Shown: positions 8,111 to 16,489 of the stretch, piece by piece | Numbering within the stretch: the stretch's first letter is position 1 | How the letters are laid out: the number at the start of each line of letters is the position of its first letter | Assembly: GCA_965214025.1 (NCBI GenBank) | Contig: CBDCAW010000020.1 | Coordinates: 57,236-121,235, forward strand | Length of the DNA stretch: 64,000 nt | Origin: Granulosicoccus sp965214025 | GTDB taxonomy: Bacteria; Pseudomonadota; Gammaproteobacteria; Granulosicoccales; Granulosicoccaceae | Direction: 5' to 3' | Program-made: the position numbers and the translations under genes | The notes under the pieces: model-generated | Told to the model about the DNA's origin: nothing | Databases searched by the model: none | Seen by the model: only the letters and a program-made list of their open reading frames with translations

Positions 8111-10717
8111 CTACGACGCGATCTGGATCTCGACCGGAATATCCTTGAACCTCACCTTCGAGGCATCCGCCGAATCCTGGAAGTCGGCGATCTCGTTGAA
8201 GTTCAGGTAGCGATAAACCTCGTCACTCATGGCGTCCAGGTCGCGCACGTAGTCCATGTATTCGGCCACCGTGGGCAAACGCCCCAACAGGGCCGCCACC
8301 GCCGCCAACTCCGCCGAGCTCAGGTACACGAAAGCCCCCTTGCCCAGCCGATTCGGAAAGTTGCGTGTCGAGGTGGACACCACGGTGGCGCCAGGCTTCA
8401 CCCGCGCCTGGTTACCCATGCACAGGGAACAACCGGGTATCTCTAGCCTGGCACCGGCGGCGCCGAAGATGTTGTAGTAGCCCTCCTCTTTCAACTGGTG
8501 TTCGTCCATGCGTGTCGGTGGTGCTATCCACAACACGGTATCCACATACTGACCGGCCTTTTCGATCAGCTTGCCCGCGGCCCGGTAGTGACCGATATTC
8601 GTCATGCACGAACCGATGAACACTTCATCGATCTTTTCATTGGCCACCTCCGACAACGGTTTCACATCGTCCGGATCGTTCGGGCAGGCGAGCAACGGTT
8701 CGGTGATCTCGGCCAGATCTATTTCGATGACCTCGAAGTACTCGGCATCCTTGTCTGCCTCGAGCAGCACAGGGTTGGCCAGCCATTCCTCCATCAGCCT
8801 TGCCCGGCGCTCCAGTGCGCGGGCGTCGTCGTAGCCCTGATCGATCATCCAGCGTAGCAGTGTGACGTTCGAGGTCACGTATTCCTTCAACGGCTCGATG
8901 TCGAGCTTGATCGTGCAGCCACCGGCAGAGCGCTCGGCCGTCGCATCGGCCAGTTCGAAGGCCTGCTCCAGCTTCAGATCTCGCAGGCCCTCGATCTCGA
9001 CGCAACGACCGGAGAACACGTTCTTCTTACCCTTCTTCTCGACCGTGAGCAGGCCTGATTTCAACGCGGCGTAAGGAATCGCGTTGACCAGATCGCGTAA
9101 CGTGATCCCGGGTTGCATTTCGCCCTTGAACCGCACGAGTACCGACTCGGGCATGTTCAGCGGCATGACGCCGGTGGCGGCGGCAAATGCCACCAGGCCC
9201 GACCCTGCCGGGAACGAGATGCCCATCGGGAATCGTGTGTGCGAATCACCGCCGGTGCCGACCGTGTCGGGCAGCAGCATGCGGTTGAGCCAGGAGTGAA
9301 TGATGCCGTCGCCCGGGCGCAACGAGACACCGCCACGCGTGCTGATGAAGTCCGGCAAGGTATGATGGGTACTGACATCCACAGGCTTCGGGTAGGCCGC
9401 CGTATGGCAGAACGATTGCATGACCAGGTCGGCCGAGAAGCCCAGGCAGGCCAGATCCTTCAGTTCGTCACGCGTCATCGGCCCGGTGGTATCCTGCGAC
9501 CCGACGGTGGTCATCTTGGGTTCGCAGTACTGGCCCGGGCGCACGCCGGCCACACCGCAAGCCTGGCCCACCATCTTCTGCGCCAGGGTGTAACCCTTCG
9601 AGCTGACCTCATTGGCTCCCGGGCGCTTGAACACCTCGCTGACCGGCAGGCCAAGGGCCTCACGGGCCCGATCGGTCAGCCCGCGGCCGATGATCAGCGG
9701 AATGCGTCCACCCGCACGAACTTCGTCGAGCAGCACATCCGTACTCAACTCGAAGCGCGTCAGTGTGTCGTCACTGCCTTCGCGAGTAATACGCCCCTCG
9801 AACGGGTAGATCGTGATCGCATCGCCGGTGGAGAGGCTGTCCACATCGCATTCGATCGGCAGTGCGCCGGCATCCTCCATCGTGTTGTAGAAGATCGGCG
9901 CGATCTTGGTGCCCAGTACGAAACCGCCGTCACGCTTGTTCGGCACATGCGGAATATCGTTGCCCATGTGCCACAACACCGAATTGGTCGCGGACTTGCG
10001 CGACGAACCGGTACCGACCACATCGCCGACATAGGCTACCGGGTGGCCTTTCTTCTTCAGGTCCGCGATGTCCTTCAGCGGCTGGTCCGACAGGCCCTCG
10101 CGCTCGAACTTGAGCATCGCGTTCGCATGCAGCGGGATATCCGGACGCGACCAGGCATCGGTGGCCGGTGAGAGGTCATCGGTGTTGGTCTCCCCGGGCA
10201 CCTTGAATACACTGACCGTGACGTGGGCGGGCACCTCAGGCCGGCCGGTGAACCAGGTGGCGTCGGCCCAGGCTTGCATGACCTGCCCCGCCGCCTCGTT
10301 GCCTGCTTCGGCCTTTTCGCGCACATCGTGAAAGGCATCGAATACCAACAGGGTGTGCGACAGCGCCACCACTGCGGTGGGTGCGAGCGCCTGGTCATCG
10401 AGCGCCTTGATCAAAGGCTCGATGTTGTAGCCACCCATCATCGTTCCCAGCAACGCCACCGCCCGGACCGGGTCGATCAGCGGGCTCGTGGCATCGCCGG
10501 CCGCGAGCGCCGCGAGAAAGCTCGCTTTCACGTAGGCGGCTTCGTCCACACCCGGCGGTACCCGGTTCGCGAACAGATCGAGGATGAAATCCCCTTCGCC
10601 GACCGGTGGGGCCTTGAGCAGTTCGACCAACTCGGCGGTCTGCGCGGCACTCAACGGCTTGGGTACGATTCCTTCGGCAGCGCGTTCTTCGACGTGAGCG
10701 CGATAGGCTTCAAGCAT
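8111..10717 (-). CDS. acnB: Bifunctional aconitate hydratase 2 / 2-methylisocitrate dehydratase
   Basis: Main TCA-cycle aconitase: it isomerises citrate to isocitrate through cis-aconitate with a 4Fe-4S cluster, and can also hydrate 2-methyl-cis-aconitate in propionate breakdown. The 868 residues match the AcnB type (E. coli 865) and its domain order, with a HEAT-like N-terminal region (about 1-160), a swivel domain, then the catalytic domains. The cluster-binding cysteines lie in GSCMTNIGHY (near 705) and GCSLCMGN (near 762-766). AcnB apoproteins can bind mRNA when iron is short; whether that holds here is unknown. It converges with mnmA-hflD. Together with the nearby aceA it covers the citrate-to-glyoxylate steps. 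Confidence 0.97.
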   Translation of the reverse strand: MLEAYRAHVEERAAEGIVPKPLSAAQTAELVELLKAPPVGEGDFILDLFANRVPPGVDEAAYVKASFLAALAAGDATSPLIDPVRAVALLGTMMGGYNIEPLIKALDDQALAPTAVVALSHTLLVFDAFHDVREKAEAGNEAAGQVMQAWADATWFTGRPEVPAHVTVSVFKVPGETNTDDLSPATDAWSRPDIPLHANAMLKFEREGLSDQPLKDIADLKKKGHPVAYVGDVVGTGSSRKSATNSVLWHMGNDIPHVPNKRDGGFVLGTKIAPIFYNTMEDAGALPIECDVDSLSTGDAITIYPFEGRITREGSDDTLTRFELSTDVLLDEVRAGGRIPLIIGRGLTDRAREALGLPVSEVFKRPGANEVSSKGYTLAQKMVGQACGVAGVRPGQYCEPKMTTVGSQDTTGPMTRDELKDLACLGFSADLVMQSFCHTAAYPKPVDVSTHHTLPDFISTRGGVSLRPGDGIIHSWLNRMLLPDTVGTGGDSHTRFPMGISFPAGSGLVAFAAATGVMPLNMPESVLVRFKGEMQPGITLRDLVNAIPYAALKSGLLTVEKKGKKNVFSGRCVEIEGLRDLKLEQAFELADATAERSAGGCTIKLDIEPLKEYVTSNVTLLRWMIDQGYDDARALERRARLMEEWLANPVLLEADKDAEYFEVIEIDLAEITEPLLACPNDPDDVKPLSEVANEKIDEVFIGSCMTNIGHYRAAGKLIEKAGQYVDTVLWIAPPTRMDEHQLKEEGYYNIFGAAGARLEIPGCSLCMGNQARVKPGATVVSTSTRNFPNRLGKGAFVYLSSAELAAVAALLGRLPTVAEYMDYVRDLDAMSDEVYRYLNFNEIADFQDSADASKVRFKDIPVEIQIAS

Positions 10718-10818
10718 GACTTCTGATCCTGGTGTCGCAGCACCGGTACGAACCGGCAGCTACAGGTTTAAGAGAATTCTTTCGTTCCGGTAAGGGTAGC
10801 GCGACCCTATCGGGGAAT

Positions 10819-10874
10819 GGGAGTCAAGACTCCCGAGCCAGATGCATTATTGAGCCCCCGAGTCAGATGCACTA
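10819..10874. repeat. Inverted repeat and 18-bp direct repeat between acnB and uvrB
   Basis: A perfect inverted repeat GGGAGTC-AA-GACTCCC (10819-10834) is directly followed by two copies of an 18-base unit (10832-10849 and 10857-10874) that differ at two positions. The block lies in the 219-bp space upstream of acnB and downstream of uvrB. It could be an acnB operator or a degraded terminator for uvrB. The rest of the space shows nothing recognisable. Confidence 0.4.
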
Positions 10875-10936
10875 CCGGACCCTTGGCGCCATGAAAGTGG
10901 GCGTGTTGCATTTTCATGCCAGCCGACAGGGTGTGG

Positions 10937-13090
10937 TCAAGCGCCGGCAGCTCGCTTCCTTTGCGCAGCGTCAGGCGAGTTATCGGCCATCGACGCGTCG
11001 GATTCAGTAGTGTTCGCGCGGCCTGCCTTCGTGCGACCAGCCTTCGCACCGCTCGTGCCGCTGCCTGCCCCCTCTCCGGGGCCGTGCAGCAGATTCTCGC
11101 GAACGGCTTCGAGTTCGTCACGCAGTGACGCCGCCTTCTCGAACTCCAGGTTCCGGGCCGCCTCGAACATGCCCTTCTCGAGCTGCTTGATCTTGCGGCT
11201 GGCCTCGCTCGTCGACAACGAGGCGTAATCGGCAGCGACCGGGGCAGCCTCTGGCTTGTCTCTACGCTTGCGCTTGTCCTTGCGGCCGCTGCCGCCGGCT
11301 TCCATCACATCCGCCACGGCCTTGCGGATACCGACCGGAGTGATCCCGTGCTCCTCGTTGTAGGCGATCTGCATCGTACGCCGCCGCTCGGTTTCCTCGA
11401 TCGCTCGTTGAATGGAACCGGTGATGGTATCGGCGTACAGAATGGCACGACCTTCGAGATTGCGCGCTGCACGCCCGATGGTCTGGATCAGCGAGCGATC
11501 AGAGCGCAGGAAGCCTTCCTTGTCGGCATCGAGGATGGCCACCAGTGACACCTCCGGCATGTCGAGCCCTTCGCGTAGCAGGTTGATGCCGACGAGCACG
11601 TCGAACACCCCCAGGCGCAGGTCGCGGATGATCTCGCTACGCTCGACCGTATCCACATCGGAGTGCAGATAGCGCACCTTCACGTCATGATCCGCCAGGT
11701 AATCGGTCAGATCTTCCGACATGCGCTTGGTGAGTGTGGTGATCAGCACCCGCTCGTTCTTCGCCACCCGGATACTGATCTCCGAGAGCACGTCATCAAC
11801 CTGGGTACGTACCGGGCGAATCTCTACCTGCGGATCGAGCAACCCCGTGGGCCGTACCACCAGCTCGATGACCTGATCGGCATGCGCCCTTTCGTAATTG
11901 CCGGGGGTGGCCGAGACGAAGATGGTCTGCGGCGCCAAGCGTTCGAACTCTTCGAACTTCAACGGCCGGTTGTCGAGCGCCGATGGCAGACGGAAACCAT
12001 AGTTGACCAGATTCTCCTTGCGCGAGCGGTCGCCCTTGAACATGGCGCCCAACTGCGGCACCGTCTGATGGCTCTCGTCGATGAAGAGCAGGCTTTCGGC
12101 GGGCAGGTAGTCGAACAGGCACGGCGGTGGTTGACCGACACCGCGACCCGAAAGATAGCGCGAATAGTTCTCTATGCCCGAGCAGTAACCCAGCTCATGG
12201 ATCATCTCCAGGTCGAACTGGGTACGTTGCTGCAGCCGTTGCGCCTCGACCAGCTTGCCGGCATCGCGCAGATTCTCCAGCCGCTCCCGCAACTCTTCCT
12301 TGATCTCGTCAACCGCGCTCAGCAGGCGTTCGCGCGGAGTCACGTAGTGGGTCTTCGGGTAAATCGTAAGCCTGGGCACCTTGCGAGAGACCTCCCCCGT
12401 CAGAGGATCGAAATGCGACAGGGTTTCGATCTCGTCGTCGAACAGCTCGATACGGATGGCCTCACGCTCCGAATCGGCCGGGTACACATCGATGATCTCG
12501 CCTCTGACACGGTAGGTACCGCGCTTGAGCTCCATGTCGTTGCGCTGGTACTGCAATTCGGCCAGCCGCCGCAGCAGCTTGCGCTGATCGATGACCTCGC
12601 CGCGCGACAGGTGCAGCACCATGCGGTGGTATTGCTGGGGATCGCCCAGGCCGTAAATCGAAGAGACGGTGGCCACGATGATGACATCCGGCCTTTCGAA
12701 CAGCGCCTTGGTCGCAGACAGCCGCATCTGCTCGATATGCTCGTTGATCGAGGAATCCTTCTCGATGAACAGATCGGACGAGGGAACGTACGCTTCTGGC
12801 TGATAGTAATCGTAGTAGGAGACGAAGTACTCGACCGCATTGTCAGGAAAGAAGTCCCTGAACTCACCGTAGAGTTGCGCCGCCAGTGTCTTGTTGTGAG
12901 CCAATACGATAGCCGGCCGCTGGGCGCGTTCGATGACACTGGCCATGGTGAAGGTCTTGCCCGAACCGGTGACGCCGAGCAGCGTCTGGTAGGCCAGGCC
13001 ATCGCCGATGCCTTCGAACAGACCGTCGATCGCGGCTGGCTGATGGCCAGCGGCGGCGTACTCGGTCTGCAGATCAAATACCTTGGGCAT
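10937..13090 (-). CDS. uvrB: Excinuclease ABC subunit B
   Basis: Damage-verifying DNA helicase-like subunit of nucleotide excision repair. It is loaded on DNA by UvrA and then recruits UvrC for incision. The ATG at 13090 has AGGA six bases upstream and gives 717 residues beginning MPKVFDLQ, as in other UvrB proteins; an ATG at 13105 would add five residues. Seen: Walker A GVTGSGKTFT (39-48), the damage-probing beta-hairpin region with YYDYYQPEAYVP (near 95-106), helicase motifs including QTIGRAARN, and a C-terminal UVR domain (KQLEKGMFEAARNLEFEKAA). A basic, Gly/Ser/Ala-rich tail of about 45 residues follows the UVR domain and is absent from E. coli UvrB. The Mfd coupling factor that feeds this pathway is also in the window. 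Confidence 0.97.
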   Translation of the reverse strand: MPKVFDLQTEYAAAGHQPAAIDGLFEGIGDGLAYQTLLGVTGSGKTFTMASVIERAQRPAIVLAHNKTLAAQLYGEFRDFFPDNAVEYFVSYYDYYQPEAYVPSSDLFIEKDSSINEHIEQMRLSATKALFERPDVIIVATVSSIYGLGDPQQYHRMVLHLSRGEVIDQRKLLRRLAELQYQRNDMELKRGTYRVRGEIIDVYPADSEREAIRIELFDDEIETLSHFDPLTGEVSRKVPRLTIYPKTHYVTPRERLLSAVDEIKEELRERLENLRDAGKLVEAQRLQQRTQFDLEMIHELGYCSGIENYSRYLSGRGVGQPPPCLFDYLPAESLLFIDESHQTVPQLGAMFKGDRSRKENLVNYGFRLPSALDNRPLKFEEFERLAPQTIFVSATPGNYERAHADQVIELVVRPTGLLDPQVEIRPVRTQVDDVLSEISIRVAKNERVLITTLTKRMSEDLTDYLADHDVKVRYLHSDVDTVERSEIIRDLRLGVFDVLVGINLLREGLDMPEVSLVAILDADKEGFLRSDRSLIQTIGRAARNLEGRAILYADTITGSIQRAIEETERRRTMQIAYNEEHGITPVGIRKAVADVMEAGGSGRKDKRKRRDKPEAAPVAADYASLSTSEASRKIKQLEKGMFEAARNLEFEKAASLRDELEAVRENLLHGPGEGAGSGTSGAKAGRTKAGRANTTESDASMADNSPDAAQRKRAAGA

Positions 13091-13224
13091 CCCGGATCCT
13101 GTCATCAGTCAACCGACGGAATTCTACTGCAAATGTTGCCGGTGTCACGTCTGTGCATAACCCGCAGACAAGACTTACGCCGTGGCATTCAAGATCGAAT
13201 ACGTAGGCAGACCTCGCAATGCAG

Positions 13225-13253
13225 TTGACCATTGGCAATGGCGTCATTACACT
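13225..13253 (+). promoter_or_regulatory. Sigma-70-type promoter of tRNA-Asn
   Basis: A -35 box TTGACC (13225-13230), a 17-base spacer and a -10 box TACACT (13248-13253) end 13 bp before the mature 5' end of tRNA-Asn. Spacing and position are ideal for a stable RNA promoter. Confidence 0.75.
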
Positions 13254-13266
13254 ACGCGGCTGGTGA

Positions 13267-13342
13267 TCCCCGGTAGCTCAGTCGGTAGAGCAAATGACTG
13301 TTAATCATTGGGTCGGCGGTTCGAGCCCGTCCCGGGGAGCCA
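13267..13342 (+). tRNA. tRNA-Asn (anticodon GTT)
   Basis: A 76-nt cloverleaf with acceptor arms TCCCCGG / CCGGGGA, discriminator G, encoded CCA, D-arm AGCTCAGTCGGTAGAGC, a perfect anticodon stem AATGA/TCATT around the loop CTGTTAA, and T-loop GGTTCGAGCC. The anticodon GTT reads AAC and AAU. A strong promoter lies just upstream. There is no recognisable T-rich terminator; a short hairpin CATGTCT-GTC-AGACATG lies shortly downstream of the 3' end. Confidence 0.97.
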
Positions 13343-13722
13343 ATCCTTATTCTTACGGCACACATGTCTGTCAGACATGGAGCATCCGCTTCGCATAGTG
13401 TGTGCATTCGACAGGCTTCGAACCCTTCGCGATCACGCTCTGAGATCAGTGACAGGCGTCCCTCATCGAACCCCCGGCCGGTTCATCGTTACCCATTCAT
13501 GGAATTCCGGCATCCTTCCAGGCCGAGCACAGAGTTTCGGGATTGCTCCACGCGCGAAAAAGGTCTGACACGCGAAATTGGCTGCAAGCTGACTCGGGCC
13601 CGTTGAACTCGAGCCTGCCGGGGGTTTTTCCGCGCTAACACGGCTTCAAGCATCGCTTACATGACTGGTGCTGCAAGCAGAGTCAGCAATTGCACATGAA
13701 AGGGATCAAAGCATTTCAACTG
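13343..13722. other. 380-bp gene-free interval after tRNA-Asn
   Basis: No convincing reading frame. A hairpin CATGTCT/AGACATG lies near 13364-13380 and may end the tRNA transcript. Around 13605-13622 a TCGAGCC...CCGGGG string loosely resembles the 3' part of tRNA-Asn, but with a gap and a mismatch, followed by GGTTTTT. This could be an old attachment-site trace or chance. Nothing else recognised. Confidence 0.5.
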
Positions 13723-14946
13723 TCAACTCTGGCTTCTGGCTCGCCCCAGGTTCTTGAGTAGATCTTCCACCGCATCACGGCGCCGTTGCTCATCCATGGC
13801 AGCTGCCGACAGGCCATCAGCCTGGTTATCGAGCATGGCCTGCCGTTCGTGGAGATATCGCTGGTAATGCTCATCGGCCTCACCAGGATTGGACGGCATT
13901 CCCGAAGACTGCTGCTCACCGCTACTTGAGAACTCACGAGAGAGGCTCTGCGAGTGCTCGCCCCGCGAGGGTGCAGGTCCGATGGCATCTGCGTTCGAAG
14001 GTTGCTCGCGCTTGCTTGCCTGGCGCGATGCGGCCTGCCGAGGTCCAGCCTGGCGCGGTACATCCACCGGTGAGAATGCACTGGTTGATCCTTTCAGTGC
14101 CGCAGGATCCTCTACCAGTATCACACCGCTCTCCAACGCCAACAGTACACCCTGATGCATGGTTTCGATGATGTCGCCGAGGTCGCCGGGTGAAAAGGTA
14201 CCGAGCTGGCCGAGACGCTTCAGGTCGTCGAAGATCGGCAAGGATTTCACCACCCTTTCGAGGTCGAGATCTTCATCGTCCTCGAAGGTATCGAGAGCCG
14301 CTGGAACCGAGCCGATGACCGATGCCACCGCAGCCACGCTGTCGCTATCGCCGGTAAAATGGATGTCGCGATGGACGCTGCCATTGATACCGTCCAGACG
14401 CAGGTCCATGGCAGGCTTGCGCGCGATGCTCGCGCAGGCCGAGTAGAGCATGTCGATACCATCGACCGATCGGGCGATACGATCCGGATCGGTAGCACGC
14501 TCACCGGCATCGGCGAGGCGAATGGTCAGCGATGCTTCGCCCGACTTGAGTGCAGACACGCGTTGGACTGCAGGCTTGTCATCGACGACCTTCAACAACG
14601 AAAGCAGCGCCGGAAGATGGCTGGTAGCGAACATCACTCGGCTATGCAGATGCACGAACGCAGCTGCGGCCTCACGTGTGTTGCCACTGGCGGAAAGCAG
14701 GTTTTCCCAGTAGTCGGCAGTCGCGAGCGTGTCGAGATGCAGGGCACGCATCACGGCAAAGTCGGTACGACTGAAATCATCGGTACCAGCGGTGATCAGC
14801 GCTCCGGCATGACCCAGCCGAGCCGCCATCACAGCCTTGCGCTCCTTCGGGGCCGCCCGAAAATCTCTGACGGCACCCGCGACATCCGACTTCTCGAGAA
14901 GCTGGACGACACGGTTCACTGAACTGCGCAAATCGCTTGCTTGCAT
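13723..14946 (-). CDS. Hypothetical protein, 407 residues
   Basis: Not recognised. The ATG at 14946 has a GAGGG sequence at fair spacing and begins MQASDLRSSVNRVVQLLEK. The frame stays open upstream through the tRNA-Pro gene, but that part cannot be coding. The first 300 or so residues look like an ordinary soluble, mostly helical protein without signal peptide or membrane segments. Residues from about 300 to 375 are low-complexity, rich in Ser, Arg, Gln, Ala and Pro, and the end (ERQAMLDNQADGLSAAAMDEQRRRDAVEDLLKNLGRARSQS in part) looks like a charged helix or coiled coil. It is the only gene between tRNA-Asn and tRNA-Pro, both possible integration sites, though I see no integrase. Codon usage is like its neighbours, which supports a real gene. 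Confidence 0.7.
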   Translation of the reverse strand: MQASDLRSSVNRVVQLLEKSDVAGAVRDFRAAPKERKAVMAARLGHAGALITAGTDDFSRTDFAVMRALHLDTLATADYWENLLSASGNTREAAAAFVHLHSRVMFATSHLPALLSLLKVVDDKPAVQRVSALKSGEASLTIRLADAGERATDPDRIARSVDGIDMLYSACASIARKPAMDLRLDGINGSVHRDIHFTGDSDSVAAVASVIGSVPAALDTFEDDEDLDLERVVKSLPIFDDLKRLGQLGTFSPGDLGDIIETMHQGVLLALESGVILVEDPAALKGSTSAFSPVDVPRQAGPRQAASRQASKREQPSNADAIGPAPSRGEHSQSLSREFSSSGEQQSSGMPSNPGEADEHYQRYLHERQAMLDNQADGLSAAAMDEQRRRDAVEDLLKNLGRARSQS

Positions 14947-14978
14947 ATGTCTGTGTCCCTCGCAGACCGGACTTTGAC

Positions 14979-15055
<77 letters not shown>

Positions 15056-15271
15056 CCAGAAGCAACGAGGATAACGCAAATCAATGGCGACGTGGGCCAG
15101 ACATAACCGGCTCTGGTCGATGTTGCTGCGGTGTCATGCCTGCGACCCGATCGCGCTTGTGACCTGATCGACAGCGGTGACGGGCCCGGAAGCGTCGTGG
15201 TACCGCTGGGCTTGAACACGAGGGCCGGAGCCCAGATCTCGTCCCCTCCAACTACTCACGAGGCCGAACCC

Positions 15272-15727
15272 ATGTCTGCAATCGCCACCCCTTCTGCTTA
15301 TGCGATCACCTTTGCACTGCTTTTGAGCGCCTGTGGCGGCAACTCGGGTGAGGAGACCCGGAAGGCTACCGCCGAGGCAGTCGAAAAAACTCAGGAAATG
15401 GTCGGCAAGGCAGCATCGGAAGTCGATGACATTGCCACCGATGCAGCGAACAAGACTCGCGAGGTGGCCAGTGATGTCTCCGAGAAGATCAAGGCCAACA
15501 CCGATGGCGGGTGGGCTGGGATAAAGGCCGACTGGGATGACTGGTCAGGGCGAGCTCAGGAGAAATTCGACAGACTCTCGATCGATGACGTGATCGGCAC
15601 TGAAGGGGAACGAGCGCAGATGGTGAAACTGATTCAGCAGAAGTACGATCTGACCAAGGCAAGGGCCGCGCAGCAGCTGGACGAATGGCAGGCAGACGAA
15701 TCGTCGGACGCTGCGCTAAAGAAGTGA
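15272..15727 (+). CDS. Lipoprotein with C-terminal CsbD/YjbJ-like domain
   Basis: The 151-residue product starts with a lipoprotein signal (TFALLLSAC, lipobox LSAC, cysteine near residue 20), so it should be anchored to the outer or inner membrane. Residues about 25-75 form a charged Ala/Glu/Lys/Thr helix, probably a coiled coil. The last 70 residues follow the CsbD pattern of a Trp-rich start, D-D-V-I-G-T, a Gln-Gln-Lys-Tyr stretch and a final D-E-W: WAGIKADWDDWSG, then LIQQKYDLTKARAAQQLDEWQ. CsbD proteins are normally small soluble stress proteins, so an export signal is unusual. The ATG at 15272 is preferred over an upstream ATG at 15131 because it gives the signal peptide. It converges on the merR-like gene. 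No function is known. Confidence 0.72.
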   Translation: MSAIATPSAYAITFALLLSACGGNSGEETRKATAEAVEKTQEMVGKAASEVDDIATDAANKTREVASDVSEKIKANTDGGWAGIKADWDDWSGRAQEKFDRLSIDDVIGTEGERAQMVKLIQQKYDLTKARAAQQLDEWQADESSDAALKK

Positions 15728-15851
15728 CACCCGGGAGAAGGACCTGCGTGGGTGCGGCCGGCCAGGTGCGGCCGGCGAGGTGCGGCCGGCCGGGTACCGC
15801 CGGCCATGTACGTCGCGCCCGGTGCAGCTGACGAGGTGCGATCAGCGCAGT
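15728..15851. repeat. GC-rich tandem repeat between convergent genes
   Basis: Three copies of GGTGCGGCCGGC with a 14-bp period (15751-15762, 15765-15776, 15779-15790) lie between the lipoprotein gene and the convergent merR-like gene, followed by a partial copy. Each unit contains the palindrome GCCGGC or GGCCGGCC, so the RNA could fold. A related 14-bp-period repeat lies after mfd at 48605-48655. Confidence 0.7.
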
Positions 15852-16208
15852 TCAGGTTCGCAGGATGCGCAGCACCTGTTCCAGTTCCGTGCGCAACTGA
15901 CGCACCAACTGCTGGCTTTGGGCATTGTCGTCACGGACCGCATCGCCGGCGAGATGCTGACGCGCGCCACCGATGGTATAGCCCTCCTGGTACAGCAGCC
16001 CGCGTATCTGACGGATCAGCATGACATCGACACGCTGATAGTAACGCCGGTTACCACGACGCTTGACGGGCTTGAGATCAGGGAACTCCTGTTCCCAGTA
16101 GCGCAACACGTGTGGTTTGACCGAGCATAGCTCGCTCACCTCACCGATGGTGAAGTAGCGCTTGCTAGGAATGGCCGGCAGTTCAGGACTGTCGCTTATT
16201 TCCAGCAT
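15852..16208 (-). CDS. MerR-family transcriptional regulator
   Basis: Small DNA-binding protein, 118 residues, with the MerR winged helix-turn-helix near the N-terminus (YFTIGEVSELCSVKPHVLRYWEQEFPDL in part, about residues 18-45), the second wing RRGNRRYYQRVDV, and a C-terminal dimerisation helix. It lacks the cysteine metal-binding segment of true MerR. The gene regularly follows ihfA in gammaproteobacteria, although its targets are not known. The start at 16208 overlaps the end of ihfA by 26 bp, implying co-transcription with the pheST-ihfA operon. Confidence 0.88.
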   Translation of the reverse strand: MLEISDSPELPAIPSKRYFTIGEVSELCSVKPHVLRYWEQEFPDLKPVKRRGNRRYYQRVDVMLIRQIRGLLYQEGYTIGGARQHLAGDAVRDDNAQSQQLVRQLRTELEQVLRILRT

Positions 16209-16488
16209 AGGCTTCCACCCGTGTTTTCAGTTTTTGCCCGGGACGAAAGGTAACGACTCGCCGCGCGGTAATCGGAATCTCTTCACCGGTCTTCGGGTTA
16301 CGCCCCGGCCTTTCATTCTTGTTGCGCAGCACGAAGTTCCCGAACCCCGAAAGCTTCACATCATGCCCCGCCTCGAGCGCAACGCGTACCTGCTCGAAAA
16401 ACTGGTCCACGAATTCCTTGGCCTCGCGCTTGTTCAGTCCAAGCTCCTCGAACAACATGTCCGCCATGGCCGCCTTGGTCAATGCCAT
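16183..16488 (-). CDS. ihfA: Integration host factor subunit alpha
   Basis: DNA-bending nucleoid protein that pairs with IhfB and sharply bends DNA at specific sites, assisting recombination, replication and sigma-54 promoters. The 101 residues show the HU/IHF fold: N-terminal helices (MALTKAAMADMLFEELGLNKREAKEFV in part), the beta arm GFGNFVLRNKNERPGRNPKTGEE with the intercalating proline, and a C-terminal helix. It starts one base after the pheT stop codon (TGA-A-ATG), with GAGGG inside the end of pheT as ribosome binding site, so it is translationally linked to pheT. Confidence 0.97.
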   Translation of the reverse strand: MALTKAAMADMLFEELGLNKREAKEFVDQFFEQVRVALEAGHDVKLSGFGNFVLRNKNERPGRNPKTGEEIPITARRVVTFRPGQKLKTRVEAYAGNKRQS

Positions 16489-16489
16489 T

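Noticed and set aside
11663..13228. Long open frame antisense to uvrB (521 codons)
   Set aside because: Also a shadow: UvrB motifs cover the opposite strand throughout.
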